Below, piece after piece: positions 58,101-64,000 of a DNA stretch of 64,000 nt (the stretch's first letter is position 1; each line of letters starts with the position of its first letter). The notes beneath the pieces were generated by a model. That model was not told the origin of the DNA, searched no databases, and saw nothing but the letters and a program-made list of their open reading frames with translations. Both the position numbers and the translations under genes were made by a program. Source of the stretch: Rhynchopus euleeides (lineage: Eukaryota; Euglenozoa; Diplonemea; Diplonemida; Diplonemidae); the NCBI GenBank assembly GCA_963210315.1, contig OY723265.1, positions 558,001 through 622,000 of the forward strand. Reading direction: 5' to 3'.

Positions 58101-58896
58101 CAACGCCGCGATGGATGAGGCTGAAAGGCTGGGGGCCTCGCGGCAGAAGCTCCAGCAGGACCTCACGGTGTTCCAGAGCAGTATCCTAGGGAAAGCCGCC
58201 TCGCTGAAAGGACTCTGCAGTATGGTGACGAAAGTGGGCAAAGGGCCCTGGCATTGCGGTCATGCTGCCAACTCAACGGTCCTCACGGCTCTCGGCGGAA
58301 CTGTGGCGGCGGGCCTGTCGAGGAGGGCCCAACTGAACCCTGCCACTGAATCGGTGATGCGCAGCCTCCAAGCACACCTGGCTGAGCCAGTCCACAGCCG
58401 GCAAGATACGGTATTCCATGACCGCGGAATGGCGTGGGCCGCCACCTTCGCCCCACAGCCGCACTACCCAGAGGGCTGGCAGCAGCCGGCCCAGCAGTGG
58501 GCGGCGCGCGGTCGGCAGGCCAACAGCCGGGTGGGACGCCCATGGGAGCGGAGGGGCGCTGCCCCCCGTACTGCCCCCCCTGGTGCCAGGAGGAACGCAA
58601 AGGTGCTTGCCTGCAAGTTGCATTGGAAGCCCCGTTGCTCGGCATGCCAAAAGCGACGCCTCCCAGAGGAGGTGTGCTGCCGCAACCACCACAAAGAGGG
58701 GGACGGGCTCCCGGTCACTATGGGCTTCTGCAAACGCCACAGCATGGACCGATGCGGTGACTGCTACAGCGATGGCAAATCACTAACACATTGCTGCCAC
58801 ACACACCACGCTGGCTATGCTGCACGCCCTCCTCCCCGGAGTGGCACTGAGTTGGCCCCACACTCTAACCCGAGTGGGGCCTCCGCTGTGACGTAG
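55195..58896 (+). CDS. E4 ORF2 fragment: reverse transcriptase - CCHC - RNase H - Cys/His tail
   Basis: The open frame is continuous from PKEADELLRSDTAWGG to the TAG at 58894-58896 (about 1230 codons inside the element). Reverse transcriptase motifs: SPGLHGWR, LDFKKCFDTV, NGIMQGCPIS, FVDDV (near 56058). CCHC: CRYC...HLWWDC (57070-57122). RNase H: LYFDGGARDNG (57716), AEYEAL, RGDSQVVLRQL, NTDADALSN. The Cys/His-rich tail follows. This copy shows that RNase H belongs to ORF2. The frame also extends backwards through (CA)n into the 3' UTR of E3, but no natural start is available, so the copy is dead despite its intact frame. Confidence 0.88.
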   Translation, partial: CPKEADELLRSDTAWGGYFRKYATTPEPRWDTFRQRYLRFLPETADMECKTITAEDVGKALAKMFTSTSPGLHGWRVHELRQLPHELLKLFAEVFNEVERSGEWPEQLMHAMICLIPKPGSSGEPLSQRPISITPVLYRVWAAIRVKPALKWLETIAPEDLHGCRPGHGAEDLIWHLAARIEEAHLTGRPLHGVALDFKKCFDTVPIDLTFRLAAELGFDTRVLRTLRAAYRTMQRHFRASGTIGEGFLPTNGIMQGCPISVVLINVLVGVWMRMVEHRQDTRALSFVDDVYATASSPEVLQEVVNDSADFSHDTGMAICAEIKSHVFSTSPGPLRIMYRARDGEATPLRQRNSFDCLGAMLHARLIREGRTAPQSERIARRKEGAQQNLRRTSALPLPVQWKGQAAAMTAGARLYYDALVTRWDSKAIRRWRGLFVAALWSGPPRRAQEIVLCVLHQAHRVDPAIAPPYRQITTWAKQIKKWGHSRVLSEEAWGSKERLEGTGPLALFWAALQGIGWRWSTATTLAYTDEAGRAVTFDPVAATPSAWAIFAHDLRQTLRNATAGKLAERREDFQGAEHGIDGRVTRCVLEGEGAAITGYQRGLLRSVIAGAVPARGRTGLGEVCRYCTAGAPETVSHLWWDCAAWEPVRQKHPVAARDRTAWPACLAQCGVAPVYRYGVPENEQPLPMSFADRITTVAQLHRYFIAVLAARQEKDGLLDRSVRHHRTTVYPWEWSTPTPESACIPALAPSEVKQTWGKRPPGMWVALCDWLRGLKWGPQGGEQTVTLMELAVDFELSTGLTLPDTVTRRIRPPTHVDPNKKGAREARPRIPADTAPGLTLYFDGGARDNGTPFAVAGAGAVLYQDGCKVSEKVLPLLNVRSNNIAEYEALRAGLRLLERGDAPEGPVTVRGDSQVVLRQLRGESLCRDAALRPLFLSTSALAADLQPRFTLTYEHVKRESNTDADALSNAAMDEAERLGASRQKLQQDLTVFQSSILGKAASLKGLCSMVTKVGKGPWHCGHAANSTVLTALGGTVAAGLSRRAQLNPATESVMRSLQAHLAEPVHSRQDTVFHDRGMAWAATFAPQPHYPEGWQQPAQQWAARGRQANSRVGRPWERRGAAPRTAPPGARRNAKVLACKLHWKPRCSACQKRRLPEEVCCRNHHKEGDGLPVTMGFCKRHSMDRCGDCYSDGKSLTHCCHTHHAGYAARPPPRSGTELAPHSNPSGASAVT

Positions 58897-58953
58897 AAGT
58901 GGGCGGGGGTGGGCAATGATCCGCGCAGGATCTCCCCACACAAAACGTGGTCA

Positions 58954-58972
58954 CCACACACACACACACACA
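58954..58972. repeat. (CA)n junction between E4 and E5
   Basis: Tail of E4 and insertion site of E5. E5 begins at about 58973, inside the codons for ITAYL near the end of ORF1. Confidence 0.85.
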
Positions 58973-59040
58973 TAACGGCGTACCTGAAGCCTCGTTCCAA
59001 CCGCCTTACCCCCTACCCGCAGAAGCCGGATGAGGAATAG

Positions 59041-59637
59041 GGGGGCGGGCGCTCCGGCCAGCGGGGGGGACCCGCGCAAGAGATTAACGTTCCCCCTGGC
59101 CGGGGTGCCGACCACGTCTGGGGACAAATCGCGTTCGCCGTCGGGCCCCCAGCCGCACCCCACCCCGAGAAACAGGAGGTCTCGGGGCGTATACAAACAC
59201 CTCCACACACCCCAAGTAGAACCCCAACCCCAACATCACCCCCAACCCCACCTAGACCCAGCCGAGCCGCTGTACGGGCAGGAGATACCCGGGCAACGGC
59301 CCCGTGCTGGGACCCCGTAGATTTGGCGACAGGGGCAGGAGAACCCCGGCGCCTCCGTGGGGGGGGACAGGAGTACTCCCCCTCCACCATAGAGCAAGAC
59401 GAGCAGTGGTTGACGCACGCTGCAAGGAGACTGATGGCGCTCCGGGTACCAGTGCCGAAGGACGGCAACTGCCAGTACGCCGGCCTTGCAGAGCAGTGCG
59501 CGGAGTGGACAGCAGGCGGGTTGCGTGCAGCGGTGGCGTCGTCCATGCGGCAAAACGCAGAGCGCAGGGCCTCGTACGTGCCCGACCACGATGACCCGCA
59601 GGCCCCTACATCCTACGACGACTACGTCGAGAAGTAG
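59041..59637 (+). pseudogene. E5 ORF2 start up to a premature UAG
   Basis: The frame is open after the ORF1 stop (TAG 59038-59040), includes the OTU nucleophile box DGNC, and ends at TAG 59635-59637 (EK then stop). E2 has CAG (Gln) at this place, so a single C to T change broke the frame. Confidence 0.8.
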
Positions 59638-62600
59638 ACGCGCCCGGGGACATACGGAGACGCGGCTACCCTCCGGGTTGCGGCAGAAGTTCTGGATGCC
59701 CAGGTGTGGCTGCTCGCCTCCAACAGCAAGCAATGCATGACCCGGTGTGGGGAGGGAGCCAAGGTGCTGGGCCTTACGTGGAGGCCCTTCCACTACGATG
59801 TGCTCCGTTTCCCCCTTAGCCTGGCCCGGGAGCTAGCTGTGACGCCGACGAACCAGTGGGACATCCCTGCAGCCCTTCCTATGCCCACCCCGGCCACAGC
59901 GGACGGGACGCGAGTGCCTACGCCCGTCCAGGGGTCCACAGCGTCACCGCCCCCGCGGCGATTGCGGCATCCTGCATATCAACTAACAACACCGGGAGTG
60001 ATCAGGCTGGCGACAGCGAACGTAACGTCACTGCAGACGCACCTAGGCGACGTGGCGGGCCTGAAGGCGGATGTTGTGGCCCTGCAGGAAACCCGAGTCC
60101 CGGACCCGAGCAAGGGCACGCACAACGGCTACTTCGCAGCCCACGACTGGGCTATGCACTGGGGCAAGGGCATGCCCAGGGTCGCAGGCGCGAACGGCCG
60201 CGAACAAACAAGGCCCGGAGGTGTGGCTGTCATGGCGAAGGAGGGCCTTGTCGCGCAAGTGGTGCAGCCGAAGACCGCGCAGGAGCAGAAGTTGTACGAC
60301 AGTACCCGCATGGTGCACGTAGTGCTAGCGATTGGAGACGGGAAAACGGCGCTTCATATCCTGAGCGTGTACGGCCACTCGGGGACCGAAGTGGGTGAGC
60401 AGCGGGAAGCCCTCCTGCAAGAGACGCTCGACCTCGCAGCTGGGTTGGGGCAGGTGCCCGTGCTACTGATGGGGGACCTCAACACCAACCCGGAAACCAG
60501 CGCCACGCTGTCCCAGGCGTGCCGGGTGGGCGGCTGGGTCGACGCGGCGACGACGCATGCGGAGCTCGCACAACAGAGCGTGCAGAACACGTGCTGGGCG
60601 TCGGAGAACGGCACTCGGCTGGACATCTGCCTGATGAACTCCTGCGCAGCGCCGGCCCTGCGTCGCGTTGAGGTGGCGAAGCGGGGGGACTACGACATAC
60701 CCACGCACTGCCCGCTTTTTGTAGACCTAGACCTCACTGCCTTCCGCCGCCCCAAAAAGATCTGCATTCTTCCCACCCCTTTCCCTGCGGGTAAGCCCAA
60801 GCTGGGAGACGCTGCGGCGAGAGGGATAATGCAGGACGTGCTTGCAGAGGGGGAACTGCGCCACGGAGCAACGGCCGCGCAGCTCCTCCACCGAGCCTCC
60901 ACCTGCGGCGAGCGTTTCCTAAAGCGTGTCCATGTAGGCCACCTGGAGAGGCAGGAAGCGGCCTACACAGGCAGAGCGGAGGGCTACCACATGCAGTGGT
61001 CGCGGGCGGCCACCAAGCACCACCCCGCCTCTGCACGGGGGGCCGGTGACACGAACACCCGGGCGAAGGACGGACTGTTGGGGAACCTCCGATGCCTCGT
61101 CCAAGAGGGTCTCAAGCGACTGCAAGCCGATGCACCGTACGGCCTCACGAATGGGGAGAAGCACGCCTGGAACGCCGCAAAGAAACGCCTGAGGGAGGGG
61201 GGCCTCCCCCAGGGGCTGCAAGCAGCGCTGACGAACACAACCTCGCAGTTGCCGGACCTGGAGATCCTGGAGCAGGCCCTCATTGCCTTGGAGGGGTCGC
61301 AGAGGGGCATGTTCGACAGGCTCCGCGACGCGAGGATCCGCACGTGGAAGGCGAGGATGCAGAAAGCTTGGACATACGAGGCAGGGCAGGTGTTCGCGTA
61401 CCTCGCAGATCGCTTCTGCGCTCCAGCCACCTTCATGCGGCGCGAAGACGGCTCTTTCACGGCCTGCCCCAAGGAGGCGGACGAGCTGCTGAGGAGCGAC
61501 ACGGCGTGGGGAGGGTACTTCCGTAAGTACGCAACGACGCCAGAGCCCCGGTGGGACACCTTCCGCCAAAAGTACCTCCGCTTTCTCCCCGAGGTGGCTG
61601 ACATGGAGTGCAAGACCATCACGGCAGAAGACGTTGGGAAGGCCTTGGCCAAGATGTCCACGTCCACCTCGCCGGGCCTGCACGGTTGGCGGGTCCACGA
61701 ACTGAGACAACTCCCGCACGAACTCCTCAGGCTCTTCGCGGAGGTGTTCAACGAAGTTGAACGGTCGGGCGAGTGGCCGGAGCAGCTGATGCACGCCATG
61801 ATCTGCCTCATCCCCAAGCCTGGCAGCTCAGGAGAGCCACTCTCGCAGCGCCCCATCAGTATCACCCCCGTGCTGTACAGAGTGTGGGCAGCTATCCGGG
61901 TGAAACCGGCACTGAAGTGGTTGGAAATCATCGCGCCCGAAGACCTGCACGGCTGCCGGCCTGGCCACGGTGCGGAGGACCTCATCTGGCACCTGGCGGC
62001 ACGTATTGAAGAAGCCCACCTCACAGGGCGACCGCTGCACGGAGTCGCCCTCGACTTCAAGAAGTGCTTCGACACGGTGCCAATCGACCTCACCTTCCGC
62101 CTGGCTGCGGAGCTCGGTTTCGACGCCCGTGTCCTGCGCACCCTGCGAGCAGCGTACAGGACGATGCAGCGGCACTTCCGGGCGAGCGGCACCATCGGGG
62201 AAGGCTTCCTGCCAACTAACGGCATCATGCAGGGTTGCCCCATCAGTGTCGTGCTGATTAACGTGCTGGTGGGTGTGTGGATGAGGATGGTCGAGCACCG
62301 GCAGGACACAAGGGCGCTGTCTTTCGTTGACGACGTATACGCCACAGCCCCCAGCCCGGAGATCCTGCAAGACGTTGTAGACGACTCTGCGGGTTTCTCC
62401 CACGACACCGGGATGGCTATTTGTGCAGAAATCAAGTCTCACGTTTTCTCGACATCCCCCGGGCCGCTCCGGATTATGTACCGGGCAAGGGATGGCGAGG
62501 CCACTCCCCTCCGGCAGCGCAACAGCTTCGACTGTCTCGGGGCCATGCTACACGCGCGCCTGATCAGGGAAGGGCGCACAGCGCCCCAGTCCGAGCGCAT

Positions 62601-64000
62601 CGCCCGCCGGAAGGAAGGTGCGCAGCAGAACCTCCGCAGAACCTCAGCGCTGCCCCTGCCGGTGCAATGGAAAGGGCAGGCGGCGGCGATGACGGCAGGG
62701 GCTCGACTATATTACGATGCCCTCGTAACTCGTTGGGACAGCAAGGACATCAGGCGATGGAGGGGCCTCTTCGTCGCCGCGCTCTGGTCTGGCCCACCTC
62801 GCAGAGCACAGGAGATCGTGCTGTGTGTCCTCCATCAGGCGCACCGGGTGGACCCCGCTGTCGCCCCCCCCTACCGGCAGATCACCACATGGGCCAAGCA
62901 GATCAAAAAGTGGAGCCACAGCAGGGTGCTGTCCGAGGCAGCCTGGGGGAGTAGAGAGAGGCTTGAGGGGACAGGCCCCTTCGCGCTTTTCTGGGCCGCC
63001 CTGCAGGGGATTGAATGGCGCTGGAGTGCTGCGACCACCCTGGCTTACACTGACGAAGCTGGTCGCGATGTCACCTTCGACCCTGTTGCTGCAACACCGA
63101 GCGCCTGGGCTATCTTTGCACACGACCTCCGCCAATCCCTGCGTAACGCAACGGCGAAGAAGCTGGCCGAACGCAGAGACGACTTCCAAGGAGCAGAGCA
63201 CGGCATTGACGGGAGGGTGACACGTTGCGTCCTGGAGGGAGAGGGCGCTGCAATCACGGGGTACCAGCGAGGCCTCCTCCGCTCCGTCGTTGCAGGGGCG
63301 GTGCCTGCTCGTGGGCGCACAGGTCTGGGGGAGGTGTGCCGATACTGCACATCTGGGACCCCGGAGACGGTATCACACCTGTGGTGGGACTGCGCGGCAT
63401 GGGAGCCAGTCCGCCAGAAGCACCCCATAGCAGCGAGGGACCGGACGGCCTGGCCGGCATGCCTGGCCCAGTGCGGGGTGGCGCCTATTTACAGATACAG
63501 CGTCCCGGAGAACGAGCAGCCGCTGCCCATGTCCTTTGCGGACAGGATCACCACCGTGGCACAGCTCCACCGCTACTTCATCGCAGTCCTGGCGGCGCGA
63601 CAGGAGAAGGACGGGCTGCTCGACCGCTCTGTGCGCCATCACCGGACTACCGTCTACCCCTGGGAGTGGAGCACCCCTAACCCCGAGAGTGCCTCCATCC
63701 CTGCACTGGCGCCTTCCGAAGTCAAGCAGACGTGGGGCAAGCGGCCCCCAGGCATGTGGGTGGCCCTCTGCGACTGGCTAAGGGGCCTAAAGTGGGGACC
63801 GCAGGGGAGTGAGCATACTGTGACCCTGATGGAGCTGGCCGTGGACTTCGAGCTATCAACTGGCCTTACCCTCCCAGACACCGTGACGCGCCGCATCCGC
63901 CCCCCCGCCCACGTGGACCCGAATAGGAAGGGCGCGAGGGAGGCCCGCTCGCGCATCCCTGCAGACACAGCCCCAGGGCTCACCCTGTACTTTGACGGTG
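59638..64000 (+). CDS. E5 ORF2 remainder: rest of OTU, AP endonuclease, reverse transcriptase, CCHC, start of RNase H
   Basis: The frame stays open from the codon after the premature stop to the window end, where RNase H begins (LTLYFDG). The endonuclease shows LQETR, GDLNTNP (near 60474) and DYDIPTHCPLF. The reverse transcriptase shows LDFKKCFDTV, NGIMQGCPIS and FVDDV. Without the UAG at 59635 this would be the most complete ORF2 of the family in the window. Confidence 0.82.

Larger units (their letters stand above)
55195..58972 (+). mobile_element. E4: 5'-truncated E2-family element
   Basis: It begins upstream of the reverse transcriptase core and runs to a full 3' end and (CA)n. OTU protease and endonuclease are missing. 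Unlike E2, the frame is unbroken through RNase H. Its sequence differs from E2 and E5 at many third positions. Confidence 0.9.
58973..64000 (+). mobile_element. E5: 5'-truncated E2-family element, continuing past the window
   Basis: It starts 22 codons before the ORF1 stop and carries the whole OTU-endonuclease-reverse transcriptase-CCHC part of ORF2 into RNase H at the window end. It is nearly identical to E2 and keeps the Tyr-Asp pair (GDYDIPTHC, near 60690) and the short C tract that E2 has altered. Confidence 0.9.

Noticed and set aside
60984-62435. 483-aa minus-strand frame (also 26302-27753 and 55038-56075)
   Set aside because: Shadow of the reverse transcriptase; it recurs only because the element recurs.

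Overview
The window is nuclear DNA of a GC-rich protist or alga. It is eukaryotic: one gene has a recognisable spliceosomal intron (GTATGC donor, C-rich tract, CAG acceptor), non-LTR retrotransposons are abundant, genes are sparse, and GC-rich coding DNA alternates with long poly-G/C tracts, microsatellites and foldback DNA. I cannot name the species; an alveolate or stramenopile alga such as a chromerid would fit, but that is inference.

Region 1 (1-16.6 kb) is a tandemly duplicated host locus. Each copy carries, on the minus strand, an intronless secreted class I heme peroxidase with a Gly/Tyr-rich N-terminal domain and, upstream of it, the 3' exons of a coiled-coil protein. In the first copy the coiled-coil gene is split by a 6.1-kb Ingi/I-like non-LTR retrotransposon (called E1 here), flanked by an 828-bp direct duplication of host DNA. 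E1 ORF1 and ORF2 share one reading frame and are separated by a single UGA (context UGA-CGG). A canonical 2A ribosome-skipping motif (GDIEQNPGP) follows 23 codons later, just before the endonuclease.

Region 2 (16.6-21.7 kb) holds two host genes on the minus strand: an IQ-motif protein and a two-exon polyQ protein of unknown function.

Region 3 (21.8-30.6 kb) is a near-complete copy (E2) of a second non-LTR family. It encodes a coiled-coil ORF1 and then, in the same frame after one UAG, an OTU-like cysteine protease, an AP-type endonuclease, a reverse transcriptase, a CCHC motif, RNase H and a Cys/His-rich tail. E2 is bordered by (CA)n on both sides.

Region 4 (30.6-54.9 kb) is a roughly 24-kb gene-poor block of DNA-transposon debris. 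It contains MITEs with 3-bp target duplications, a probable Harbinger-type transposase remnant, a 41-bp minisatellite, a perfect 98-bp-arm palindrome, and several unrelated foldback elements that share a repeat period of about 10 bp. One foldback element is present twice in inverted orientation; one of the two copies is split by a TA-targeting insertion.

Region 5 (54.9-64 kb) is a head-to-tail array of three 5'-truncated members of the E2 family (E3, E4, E5). E4 and E5 each begin inside the (CA)n tail of the element before. E5 runs off the window.

No tRNA, rRNA or CRISPR array was recognised. Most long antisense open frames are by-products of high GC content or of repeats.
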